Below are positions 16,240-24,981 of a stretch of 64,000 bases of DNA, piece after piece. Numbering within the stretch: position 1 is the stretch's first letter; every line of letters starts with the position of its first letter. A program made the position numbers and the translations under genes. Source of the DNA: Rhizorhabdus histidinilytica (GTDB lineage Bacteria; Pseudomonadota; Alphaproteobacteria; Sphingomonadales; Sphingomonadaceae); the NCBI RefSeq assembly GCF_900167915.1, contig NZ_FUYM01000003.1, positions 62,001 to 126,000 of the forward strand. The letters run 5' to 3'. The notes beneath the pieces are model-generated. The model saw nothing but the letters and a program-made list of their open reading frames with translations. It ran no database searches and was not told where the DNA came from.

Positions 16240-18585
16240 ATGAAGCCATTCCTCACATCGGGTTCGAGCGATCGAGCGATCGGCCTCGCGCTGGCCGGCG
16301 CGGCGCTGTTCGCGACCGCCGGTCCCGCGGTCGGGCAGGAGGCCACCGGAAGCTCTGACACGATCGAAGAAATCGTCGTCACTGCCCAGAAAAGAAACGA
16401 GAATATGCAGTCGACGCCGATCGCGATCTCGGCCTTCACCGCCGACGCGATCAGCCGCAAGGGCCTGTCGGATATCCAGCAGGTGTCGCGCCTCGCGCCG
16501 AACGTCTCGTTCGACTTCACCTCCCCGATCAGCGGCGCATCGAACGCGGCGTCGGTGTTCATCCGCGGCATCGGCCAGCAGGATTTCGCGCTGACCACCG
16601 ATCCCGGCGTCGGCACCTATGTGGACGGCGTCTATGTCTCGCGCTCGGTGGGCGGCGTGCTCGACGTGCTCGACATCGAGCGGATGGAGATCCTGCGCGG
16701 GCCGCAGGGCACGCTGTTCGGCCGCAACACGATCGGCGGCGCCATCTCGATCATCTCGAAGATGCCGGAGAAGGAATTCGGCGGCTCGCTCGAAGCCTCG
16801 CTCGGCAATTATGGCCGCCGCTATCTGCGCGGCTCGATCAGCCTGCCGCTCGGCCCCGACACGGCGGTCCGTATATCCATTTCCTCCAAGGATAAGAATG
16901 GTTTCGTCAAGTCTGCTTATACACCGCAGCAGAAGTCGCTGCTCCGCGGAACGCCGCTGACGGACCTCGGCAACGAGAACCGGCAGGCCGCGCGGATGGT
17001 GCTGGTCCATGATTTCTCGGATCGGTTCAAGGCGACCCTGTCGGGCGACTATAGCCGCCTGCGCGAGAACAACGCCGCCGACCGGCTCGCCGGGATCACC
17101 GGCACGCTGGCCGATGGTCCGCTGGTGTTCGCCTACAACAGCTTCGGGTCGACGCCTTCGATCATCCCGGTGATCGGCAACGACCGCTACACCCCGGCCA
17201 ATTACATCACCGGCCGCGACCGGACCTATTCGACCGGCCCGAACGGCAGCAGCATCGACGCATGGGGCACCGCGCTGACGCTCGATTTCGAGGCGAGCGA
17301 GAGCCTGTCGATCAAGTCGATCACCGCCTATCGCAAGACCACCGGATCATTCAACCGCGACGCCGACGGATCGCCGCTGGTGATCACCGAGACCTCCAAC
17401 TACGGCTATCGCCACAAGCAGTTCACCCAGGAATTACAGGCGGTCGGCGACGTCGCCGACGGCGCGGTCAAATATGCCGCCGGCCTGTTCTATTTCGACG
17501 AGAAGGGATCGGATCCGCTGGTCGTCCGCCTGCCGGAGGTGGTCGGCACCATCTACCAGGATGTCGCCGACGTCCGGAACAAGAGCTACGCCGCCTATGC
17601 CCAGGCGACCTGGACGATCGTCGACGGCCTCTCGCTGACCGCGGGCGGCCGCTACACCAAGGACAAGAAGCGCTTCGTCTCCGACCAGTATATCGTCACC
17701 GGCTCGGCCTCGCCGTTCCTGTTCGGCGGTGCGCCGGCCGGCACGCTGATCCCGCTCGTGCCCCGCAACTCGGTCACCACCCAGTCGTTCGAGAAATTCT
17801 CGCCGCGCGCGAGCGTCGACTGGCGGATCGGGGACATGCTGGTCTACGGTTCCTACAGCAAGGGCTTCAAGAGCGGCGGCTTCAACCTGCGCTACGTCGC
17901 GCCGCGCCCGTCGGTGCTGTCGTTCGGCCCGGAAAACGCCACCACCTTCGAGATCGGCACCAAGATCGACGCGTTCGACCGCAAGGTCCGCCTCAACCTC
18001 GCCGCCTTCACCACCGACTATAAGGGCATCCAGGTCACCGTGTTCGAGAATCTCGGCGCGCCGGTGACGCTCAACGCCGGCGACGCGCGGATCAAGGGGT
18101 TCGAGGCGGAACTGACCGCCATTCCCCTCCCCGGCCTCGAACTCACCGCCAATCTCGGCTATCTCGACAGCCATTACACCGCGATCCGCGCCAACCCGGC
18201 GCTGGTCAGCACGCCCGAGCAGATCATCAGCCGCTCGACCCGCCTGCCCAAGGCCCCCGAATGGCAGGGGACGATCAGCGCCGCCTACACCTACGCGCTG
18301 GGCAACGACGCGAAGCTCGACGCGCGGGCCGATGTCCACTTCTCGTCGCGCTATGCCAACGACGCCGTCAATTCGCGCTTCCTGAACCAGAAGGCCTATC
18401 AGACGCTTGGCCTGTCGGCAGGCTACACCGCGCCTGACCGCCGCTGGTCGCTCCGCCTGTTCGTCGACAACGTCACGGACGAGCGTTACATCGTCTCGGG
18501 CGACAGCAACTACGGCATCGGCTTCCACGAGGCCAACTACAACCGCCCCCGCGAATGGGGCGCTACGCTGGGCTTCAACTTCTGA
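16240..18585 (+). CDS. TonB-dependent outer-membrane receptor beside the aldoxime/nitrile genes
   Basis: A 781-residue receptor with a signal peptide (MKPFLTSGS... to about GPAVGQE), TonB-box-like EEIVVTAQKR, plug (IERMEILRGPQGTLFGRN) and C-terminal barrel ending ATLGFNF. The ATG at 16240 has CAGGGAG at good spacing; an upstream in-frame TTG at 16171 is rejected because it would precede the signal peptide. The gene lies in the same direction after nitrilase and aldoxime dehydratase, separated by a REP-like element. It may import the aldoxime, nitrile or a parent conjugate. It is related to but clearly distinct from the receptors at 7303 and 50066. Confidence 0.9.
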   Translation: MKPFLTSGSSDRAIGLALAGAALFATAGPAVGQEATGSSDTIEEIVVTAQKRNENMQSTPIAISAFTADAISRKGLSDIQQVSRLAPNVSFDFTSPISGASNAASVFIRGIGQQDFALTTDPGVGTYVDGVYVSRSVGGVLDVLDIERMEILRGPQGTLFGRNTIGGAISIISKMPEKEFGGSLEASLGNYGRRYLRGSISLPLGPDTAVRISISSKDKNGFVKSAYTPQQKSLLRGTPLTDLGNENRQAARMVLVHDFSDRFKATLSGDYSRLRENNAADRLAGITGTLADGPLVFAYNSFGSTPSIIPVIGNDRYTPANYITGRDRTYSTGPNGSSIDAWGTALTLDFEASESLSIKSITAYRKTTGSFNRDADGSPLVITETSNYGYRHKQFTQELQAVGDVADGAVKYAAGLFYFDEKGSDPLVVRLPEVVGTIYQDVADVRNKSYAAYAQATWTIVDGLSLTAGGRYTKDKKRFVSDQYIVTGSASPFLFGGAPAGTLIPLVPRNSVTTQSFEKFSPRASVDWRIGDMLVYGSYSKGFKSGGFNLRYVAPRPSVLSFGPENATTFEIGTKIDAFDRKVRLNLAAFTTDYKGIQVTVFENLGAPVTLNAGDARIKGFEAELTAIPLPGLELTANLGYLDSHYTAIRANPALVSTPEQIISRSTRLPKAPEWQGTISAAYTYALGNDAKLDARADVHFSSRYANDAVNSRFLNQKAYQTLGLSAGYTAPDRRWSLRLFVDNVTDERYIVSGDSNYGIGFHEANYNRPREWGATLGFNF

Positions 18586-18626
18586 ACGGGTCCCGGCCGG
18601 TCCCAAGCGGATCGGCCGCACCATTC

Positions 18627-18650
18627 GTTCCACACGGGAACAACTCTTTT
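18627..18650 (+). terminator. Short hairpin with T-run after the TonB receptor gene
   Basis: GTTCC-ACACG-GGAAC is followed by AACTCTTTTT. The 5-bp stem is short, so this is a weak candidate intrinsic terminator for the receptor gene. Confidence 0.35.
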
Positions 18651-18729
18651 TCGATCATATCCTCTACCGCAAAAATAGCCCGCCCGATAAGACCGTTGCG
18701 GAGTCGGCGGCGGGGGTGGATGATCGAGC

Positions 18730-20223
18730 ATGACGTTGAAGATGCCGACACCGGACGAGGCCGTGCTCGCCCGCCGCGCGGAGATCGTCGCGGCGCTGCG
18801 GGCGATCGTGTCCGGCGAGGGCGTGATCGACGATGCCGACGAGCTTCGCCCCTATGAGAGCGACGGGCTGACCGCCTATCGCCAGCCGCCGATGGCCGTC
18901 GTCCTGCCGGAGACGGTCGACCAGGTCGCGGCGGTGCTGCGCTGGTGCCACGCCAACGGCGTGCGGGTCGTGCCGCGCGGCGCGGGCACGTCGCTGTCGG
19001 GCGGGGCGCTGCCGCTGGCCGACGCGGTGCTGCTCGGCATGGCGCGCTTCAACCGCATCCTCGCCATCGACTATGCCGACCGGATCGCGGTGGTGCAGCC
19101 CGGCGTCACCAACCTCGCCATCACCCGCGCGGTCGAGGAGGAGGGCTTCTACTACGCCCCCGACCCGTCGAGCCAGATCGCCTGCACGATCGGCGGCAAC
19201 GTCGCCGAGAATTCGGGCGGGGTGCATTGCCTGAAATATGGCCTGACCACCAACAACGTCCTCGGCGTCGAGTTGGTGACGATCGAGGGTGAGGTGCTGC
19301 GCCTCGGCGGCCGTCATCTCGATCCGGCCGGGCTCGACCTGCTCGGCGTCGTCGTCGGGTCGGAAGGGCTGCTCGGCGTCGTCACCGAGGTGACGGTCCG
19401 CATCCTGCCCCGGCCCGAGACCGCGCGCGCCGCGCTGATCGGCTTCCCGACCGTCGAGAGCGCCGGCCAGTGCGTGGCCGACGTGATCGCCGCCGGCATC
19501 ATCCCGGCCGGGATGGAGATGATGGACCGCCCCGCCATCCACGCCGCCGAGGCGTTCGTCCAGGTCGGCTATCCGCTCGACGTCGAGGCGCTGCTGATCG
19601 TCGAGATGGACGGCCCCGCCGCCGAATGCGACCATCTGGTCGACGAGGTGGCGCGGATCGCCGACGCCAACGGCGCGGTATCCCTGCGCGTCTCCAACGA
19701 CGATGCCGAGCGGCTGGCCTTCTGGGCGGGCCGCAAGGCCGCCTTCCCCGCCGTCGGCCGGATCGCGCCCGATTATTATTGCATGGACGGCACCATCCCG
19801 CGCCGCCGCCTGCCCGAGGTGCTGCGCCGCATGTCCGAGCTGGCCGCGCATCACGGGCTGGGCGTCGCCAACGTCTTCCATGCCGGCGACGGCAATCTCC
19901 ACCCGCTGATCCTCTACGACGCACACAAGCCCGGCGACCTGGAGCGTGCCGAAGAATTCGGCAACGACATCCTGCGCCTGTGCGTCGAGGTGGGCGGGGT
20001 GCTGACCGGCGAGCATGGCGTCGGCGTCGAGAAGCGCGACCTGATGCCGGCGATGTTCAGCGACATCGACCTCAAACAGCAGCAGCGGGTCAAATGCGCC
20101 TTCGACCCGGCCTCGCTGCTCAACCCGGGCAAGGTCTTCCCGACGCTGCACCGCTGCGCCGAGCTGGGGCGGATGCACGTCCATGGCGGCGCGCTGCCCT
20201 TCCCCGACCTGCCGCGCTTCTGA
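18730..20223 (+). CDS. glcD: Glycolate oxidase FAD subunit GlcD
   Basis: The 497-residue protein is an FAD-linked oxidase of the VAO/PCMH fold. The FAD-binding region shows PRGAGTSLSGGALPL and CTIGGNVAENSGGVHCLKYG; the C-terminal substrate/FAD cap region contains HAGDGNLHPLIL and TGEHGVGVEKR. With GlcE and GlcF it oxidises glycolate (or D-lactate) to glyoxylate and passes electrons to the respiratory chain. Its stop overlaps the ATG of glcE. No glcC regulator or malate synthase gene is adjacent. An in-frame ATG at 18742 is an alternative start. Confidence 0.93.
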   Translation: MTLKMPTPDEAVLARRAEIVAALRAIVSGEGVIDDADELRPYESDGLTAYRQPPMAVVLPETVDQVAAVLRWCHANGVRVVPRGAGTSLSGGALPLADAVLLGMARFNRILAIDYADRIAVVQPGVTNLAITRAVEEEGFYYAPDPSSQIACTIGGNVAENSGGVHCLKYGLTTNNVLGVELVTIEGEVLRLGGRHLDPAGLDLLGVVVGSEGLLGVVTEVTVRILPRPETARAALIGFPTVESAGQCVADVIAAGIIPAGMEMMDRPAIHAAEAFVQVGYPLDVEALLIVEMDGPAAECDHLVDEVARIADANGAVSLRVSNDDAERLAFWAGRKAAFPAVGRIAPDYYCMDGTIPRRRLPEVLRRMSELAAHHGLGVANVFHAGDGNLHPLILYDAHKPGDLERAEEFGNDILRLCVEVGGVLTGEHGVGVEKRDLMPAMFSDIDLKQQQRVKCAFDPASLLNPGKVFPTLHRCAELGRMHVHGGALPFPDLPRF

Positions 20224-21395
20224 TGACCGTCCATCATCCGACCACGCCCGAGGATCTGGAAAGGCTGTTCGCCGACGCCGTCGGCCACGGTGGCAAGCTG
20301 GAACTGCGCGGCGGCGGCAGCAAGACGGCGATCGGCGCCGCGCGCGACGCCGAGATCGTCGACCTGCGCGGCTTCGCCGGCGTGGCCGACTATGATCCGC
20401 CCGAACTGGTGCTGACCGTCCGCCCCGGCACCCCGCTGGCCGACGTCGAGCGGCTCGTCGCCGAACAGGGCCAGATGCTCGCCTTCGAGCCCTTCGACCA
20501 TGGCCCGTTGTTCGGTCAGGCCCCCGGCACGGCGACGATCGGCGGCGTGGTCGCGGCCGGCACCGCGGGCAGCGGGCGGCTGACGGCCGGCGGCGCGCGC
20601 GATCATCTGCTCGGCTTCACCGCCGTCTCGGGGCGCGGCGAGCGCTTCGTCGCGGGCGGCAAGGTGGTCAAGAACGTCACTGGCTACGACCTGCCCAAGC
20701 TGATCGCCGGAAGCTGGGGCCGGCTCGCCGCAATCACCGAGCTGACCCTCAAGGTGCTGCCGCGCCCCAGGGTCGTCCGCACCATGGCGATCGAGGGGCT
20801 CGGCGCGGAGGCCGCGCAGGCGGCGATGGCCGACGCGATGGGCGGCCCGGCCGAGATCGCCGCCGCCGCGCACCGCCCGGCGCTCGACGGCCGCGCCGCC
20901 GTCACCCTGTTCCGGGTGCAGGGCTTCGCGCCCTCGGTCGAGGCGCGCTGCGCCGCCCTGCCCCACCTGCTCGAACGCCACGGCCGGACGGTCGAGCTGC
21001 CCGCCGACGAGGCCGCGCCGCTCTGGACGTCGATCGGCCGGGCCGGGGCACTCGCCGATGCCGAAACCCTGTGGCGCGTCGCCCTGCCCCCCTCCGCCGC
21101 GCCGGGCTTCGTCGCGGCGTTCGATCCGCTCGGCGGCCGCTGGCTGCTTGACTGGGCCGGCGGACTGGTCTGGCTCGGCTTCGACGGCGATCCCGCCCTG
21201 GTCCGTAGCACGGCCGAGGCGGCGGGCGGCCACGCCATGCTGCTGCGCGGTCCCGCCGAGCTGCGCGACCGCGTGCCGATGCAGCATCCGCGCGCGGCCG
21301 GCGTGATGGCGCTCGAGGAGCGCGTCCGCCGCGCCTTCGACCCCGCCGGCATCTTCGAGACCGGCCGCTTCCTGGACCACGCGCATGCGCACTGA
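20223..21395 (+). CDS. glcE: Glycolate oxidase FAD-binding subunit GlcE
   Basis: This 390-residue protein is a shorter FAD-binding homologue of GlcD, as expected for GlcE: RGGGSKTAIG near the N-terminus, PGTATIGGVVAAGTAGSGR in the FAD-binding region and GGKVVKNVTGYDLPKL at the end of that domain. Its ATG overlaps the glcD stop, and its last codons overlap the glcF start by 11 bp, so the three subunits are probably translationally coupled and made together. Confidence 0.92.
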   Translation: MTVHHPTTPEDLERLFADAVGHGGKLELRGGGSKTAIGAARDAEIVDLRGFAGVADYDPPELVLTVRPGTPLADVERLVAEQGQMLAFEPFDHGPLFGQAPGTATIGGVVAAGTAGSGRLTAGGARDHLLGFTAVSGRGERFVAGGKVVKNVTGYDLPKLIAGSWGRLAAITELTLKVLPRPRVVRTMAIEGLGAEAAQAAMADAMGGPAEIAAAAHRPALDGRAAVTLFRVQGFAPSVEARCAALPHLLERHGRTVELPADEAAPLWTSIGRAGALADAETLWRVALPPSAAPGFVAAFDPLGGRWLLDWAGGLVWLGFDGDPALVRSTAEAAGGHAMLLRGPAELRDRVPMQHPRAAGVMALEERVRRAFDPAGIFETGRFLDHAHAH

Positions 21396-22680
21396 TTTCT
21401 CGCCCGAACAACTCGCCGATCCCGCGACGGCGGTCGCCGAGGCGGTGATCCGCAAATGCGTCCATTGCGGCTTCTGCACCGCGACCTGCCCGACCTATGT
21501 GCTGCTCGGCGACGAGCTCGATTCCCCGCGCGGGCGCATCTACCTGATCCAGAACATGCTGGAGAAGGAGGCGGAGCCGACGCCCCAGGTCGTCCGCCAT
21601 GTCGACCGCTGCCTGTCCTGCCTGTCGTGCATGACGACCTGTCCATCGGGCGTGAACTACATGCACCTGGTCGATCATGCCCGCGCCTATATCGAGCGGC
21701 ACTATCGCCGCCCGCTGGCCGAGCGGCTGATCCGCAGCCTGCTCGCGGCGGTATTGCCTCATCCCGGCCGCTTCCGCCTCGCCCTCGCGCTCGCCCGGCT
21801 CGCCCGCCCGACCGCGCCGCTGCTCGCCCGGATCGGATGGGCCCGGCCGCTCGCCGCGATGCTCAGCCTCGCGCCTCGCAACGGCGCTGGCACGGCGACA
21901 CACGACACGCCGCGCCCGACCGCCCCGGTCGGCCGCGTCGCGCTGCTCCAGGGTTGCGCCGAACCGGTGCTCAAGCCCGAGGTCCGCGCCGCGACGATCC
22001 GCCTGCTCGGCCGGCTCGGCTATCAGGCGGTGCTCGCGCCCGGCGAGGGCTGCTGCGGTGCGCTGGTCCACCATATGGGCCGCGAGGAGGCCGCCCGCGA
22101 CGCCGCCCGGCGCAACGTCGACGCCTGGAGCCGCCAGATCGACGAGGCCGGCGGGCTCGACGCGATCCTGATCACCGCGTCGGGCTGCGGCACCACGATC
22201 AAGGACTATGGCTTCCTGCTACGCGACGACCCGGTCTATGCCGATCGCGCCGCCCGGGTCTCGGCGCTCGCGAAGGACGTCAGCGAGTTCCTCGACACGC
22301 TCGACCTGCCGGCCGGCGACGGGCGCGGGCTGACCGTCGCCTATCACCCGGCCTGCTCGCTCCAGCACGGCCAGAAGATCACCGAGGCGCCGAAGCGGCT
22401 GCTCGCCCGGATGGGCTATCGGGTGAAGACCCCGGCCGAGGCGCATCTCTGCTGCGGTTCGGCAGGGACCTACAACATCCTCCAGCCCGAGCTCGCGGGC
22501 AAGCTCGGCGACCGCAAGGCCGCCGCGATCGACCGGCTCGGCGCCGACGTGATCGCCACCGGCAATATCGGCTGCGCGATGCAGATCGGGATGCGCAGCG
22601 CCACCCCGCTCGCCCATGTCGTCGAACTGGTCGACTGGGCCAGCGGCGGCCCCGCCCCCGAAAGCCTCAGCCGCCGCTAG
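21385..22680 (+). CDS. glcF: Glycolate oxidase iron-sulfur subunit GlcF
   Basis: The 431-residue protein has two ferredoxin-type [4Fe-4S] motifs near the N-terminus (CVHCGFCTATCP and CLSCLSCMTTCP) followed by two cysteine-rich CCG domains (EGCCGALVHH, HLCCGSAGTY) found in GlcF and heterodisulfide-reductase-like subunits. It passes electrons from the flavin subunits to the membrane quinone pool. The end of the gene overlaps the end of the convergent hydrolase gene by 14 bp. Confidence 0.93.
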   Translation: MRTDFSPEQLADPATAVAEAVIRKCVHCGFCTATCPTYVLLGDELDSPRGRIYLIQNMLEKEAEPTPQVVRHVDRCLSCLSCMTTCPSGVNYMHLVDHARAYIERHYRRPLAERLIRSLLAAVLPHPGRFRLALALARLARPTAPLLARIGWARPLAAMLSLAPRNGAGTATHDTPRPTAPVGRVALLQGCAEPVLKPEVRAATIRLLGRLGYQAVLAPGEGCCGALVHHMGREEAARDAARRNVDAWSRQIDEAGGLDAILITASGCGTTIKDYGFLLRDDPVYADRAARVSALAKDVSEFLDTLDLPAGDGRGLTVAYHPACSLQHGQKITEAPKRLLARMGYRVKTPAEAHLCCGSAGTYNILQPELAGKLGDRKAAAIDRLGADVIATGNIGCAMQIGMRSATPLAHVVELVDWASGGPAPESLSRR

Positions 22681-23524
22681 GCAGGTGGCGTTCGAGAAAG
22701 GCGATCATCCCCGCGCTGAAGGGATCGTTCATGTCGCCGGCCACCATATGGCCGGCGCCGGGCACGTCGAACACCTCGGTCTGCGGCACCAGTCGCACCA
22801 TCTCCGCCACGCCCGCGTCGTCGACGATGTCGCTCTTGCCTCCGCGCACGAGCAAGGTCGGCAGCGTGACCTTCGGCGCCAGCATCGCAAGGGTCTCGAA
22901 CGGTCCGGGCGGCTCTGCGCGCTGACCCATGTCGAGGATGCGGGGGTCCCAATGCCAGCGGAAGCGGCCGTCCTCGCGCAGCCGCAGATTCTTGCGCAAC
23001 CCGCTCACGTCCTTCGGGCGCGGCCGCTCCGGATAATAAGCGGACACGGCGTCGGCGGCCTCCTCGACCGACGCGAAGCCGTCGGGATAGGCCCGCATGA
23101 ACGCCTGAATCCGCTTGGCCCCTGCCTCGGCGGGCTTGAGGACGATGTCGACCATCACCAGCGCGTCGGCGATCGGGCGATCGCTGCTGCCGATCGCGTG
23201 GAAGGCGGTCATGCCGCCCATCGACGCCCCGACCAGCGCGACCGGCTGCCCGAGCGTAGCGAGCACCATCCGCAGGTCCTGCGCCATGTCCGACAGACGA
23301 TAGCTGCCGTCGGGCGCCCAGTCGCTCTCGCCATGGCCGCGGGCGTCAAGGTTGATCACCCGATAGCCTTGGGCGATGAGCCGCTGCATCGTGCCCGCCC
23401 AGCTGTGCCGGGTCTGCCCCCCGCCGTGCAGCAACACGACCGCGGGCGCACCTTCGGGGCCGCCGACATCACCGACCAGGGTCAGGCCATGGGCGGCGAA
23501 CCGCCGGGTTTCGATCTCGCTCAT
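22667..23524 (-). CDS. Alpha/beta hydrolase
   Basis: A 285-residue cytoplasmic alpha/beta hydrolase. It has an oxyanion motif LLHGGGQTRHSW, nucleophile elbow VGASMGGMTA, and a C-terminal acid and histidine (RGGKSDIVDD, VPGAGHMVAGD). The ATG at 23524 with GGAAGG upstream is preferred to the GTG at 23530. The substrate is not predictable. It converges on glcF with a 14-bp overlap. Confidence 0.85.
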   Translation of the reverse strand: MSEIETRRFAAHGLTLVGDVGGPEGAPAVVLLHGGGQTRHSWAGTMQRLIAQGYRVINLDARGHGESDWAPDGSYRLSDMAQDLRMVLATLGQPVALVGASMGGMTAFHAIGSSDRPIADALVMVDIVLKPAEAGAKRIQAFMRAYPDGFASVEEAADAVSAYYPERPRPKDVSGLRKNLRLREDGRFRWHWDPRILDMGQRAEPPGPFETLAMLAPKVTLPTLLVRGGKSDIVDDAGVAEMVRLVPQTEVFDVPGAGHMVAGDMNDPFSAGMIAFLERHLPSGG

Positions 23525-23572
23525 CCCCACCGCCTTCCACGGCGGCGCGGGGAAATCAACCGGTTCCGCCGA

Positions 23573-23971
23573 TCACCAATAGGGCAGCGGACCATAGGGT
23601 CCGTAATATTCGAAGATGCGCTGGTCGTAATGGCGGATGCTGGCGCCGCCCAGTTCGACCAACTCGTCGCGCCCATAATGGGGTGCATTTTCGAGCGCGG
23701 ATCGATCGAGCGGTACGACATAGCCGTCATGCTCGACATCATAGTCGAGCAGCGACCAGGGGAGCGGGTGGAATTTCTCCCCGATCCCCAGGAAGCCACC
23801 GAACGACATGATCGCATAGACGACGCGGCCGGTACCGCGCTCGATCGACAGATCGTCGACATGGCCGATGCGCTCGCCTTCCTTGCTGAACACGGGCGTG
23901 CCGTTCACCCGGCTGCCCAAAATCAGCCGATGGCTGGTCTCCACCGGCGTGCCTGAAACGGCTTGGTTCAT
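23573..23971 (-). CDS. PRC-barrel domain protein
   Basis: A 132-residue protein with one PRC-barrel domain: residues about 15-60 include GSRVNGTPVFSKEGERIGHV and VVYAIMSFGGFLGIGEKFHP, a pattern also found in photosynthetic reaction centre H subunits and RimM. The short tail is rich in Tyr, Gly and Pro (YYGPYGPLPYW). Small PRC-barrel proteins in alphaproteobacteria are often stress-related; the function is unknown. The ATG at 23971 has CAGGAGAG upstream. Confidence 0.85.
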   Translation of the reverse strand: MNQAVSGTPVETSHRLILGSRVNGTPVFSKEGERIGHVDDLSIERGTGRVVYAIMSFGGFLGIGEKFHPLPWSLLDYDVEHDGYVVPLDRSALENAPHYGRDELVELGGASIRHYDQRIFEYYGPYGPLPYW

Positions 23972-24201
23972 GGCGTCTCTCCTGTCCGCCCACGGGGCGA
24001 TGCTAGGATTCAACCGAAGCCGGCCCGGATCGTTCCCGGATCCGCGCTTCGGCCGTCATTGTCCCACATAACGGGTCCGGCGGAAAGCGCGGACGGCTTC
24101 CATAATGCGTTGCTGCAAGCCTATGGCATCAAGCAAGACTCCTGGACCGCGACGGCGGGTCGTCGCTGGCCGGGGCTCGAGCCGGCACGGGGATGAGGAT
24201 C

Positions 24202-24963
24202 ATGAGCGACATCAGGACCGAAAGCGCCAACCGGGTGCTGTCCATCATATTGGACCGGCCGGCGAAGAAGAACGCGATCACCGACGCGATGTACGGCGAC
24301 ATAGCCACCGCGCTGGCCCGCGCGGCCGACGATCCCGAGACCGGCGCGGTCCTGATCCGCGGTGAAGGGCCCGATTTCTGCGCGGGCAACGACATATCGA
24401 TGTTCGCCGCCGCCGCCGCGGGCGAGCAGAACATCCTTGCCTCGAACATCGGCCCCTTCCTTGAGGCGATCAGCACCTTTCCCAAGCCGCTGGTGGCCGC
24501 CGTCACCGGCCAGGCGATCGGCATCGGCGTTACGATGCTGCTCCATTGCGACCTCGTTTATATCGCGGGGGATGCCGAGCTGCGGACACCGTTCATCGAC
24601 CTCGGACTCGTCCCCGAGGCGGCGTCGGCGCTGATGCTGCCCGAGCGGATCGGCCATGTCCGTTCCTTTGCGCTGTTCGCGCTGGGCGAGCCGCTGAGCG
24701 GCGCCGAGGCCGCGACAATCGGCATAGCCAACCGCGCGCTTCCCGCCGACGAGGTGGAACGAGCAGCCGAGCTGGCGGCACGCACGCTGGCGGGCAAGCC
24801 CTTGTCGGCGCTGGTGGCCACCAAGGCATTGATGCGCAATGCCGAAGCGATCGCGGCCGCGCTCGACGCCGACCAGAAGGCATTCGCCGCGCAGATCCAG
24901 ACCCCCGAGGCGGCGGCGGCCTTCGCCGCCTTCGCCGCGCGCAAGGGCCCGCCGGCGTCATGA
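24202..24963 (+). CDS. Enoyl-CoA hydratase/isomerase family protein
   Basis: A 253-residue crotonase-fold protein. Oxyanion-hole segments are visible: FCAGNDISMF and the later GQAIGIGVTMLLHCDL. The usual first catalytic glutamate region reads DLGLVPEAASALMLPERIG. It probably hydrates or isomerises an enoyl-CoA; PaaG/EchA-type roles cannot be separated by eye. The ATG at 24202 with GAGGATC upstream is chosen over the ATG at 24193. It is a single gene converging on the large exported protein that follows. Confidence 0.85.
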   Translation: MSDIRTESANRVLSIILDRPAKKNAITDAMYGDIATALARAADDPETGAVLIRGEGPDFCAGNDISMFAAAAAGEQNILASNIGPFLEAISTFPKPLVAAVTGQAIGIGVTMLLHCDLVYIAGDAELRTPFIDLGLVPEAASALMLPERIGHVRSFALFALGEPLSGAEAATIGIANRALPADEVERAAELAARTLAGKPLSALVATKALMRNAEAIAAALDADQKAFAAQIQTPEAAAAFAAFAARKGPPAS

Positions 24964-24981
24964 GCCGGCCGAAGAGGCTCC

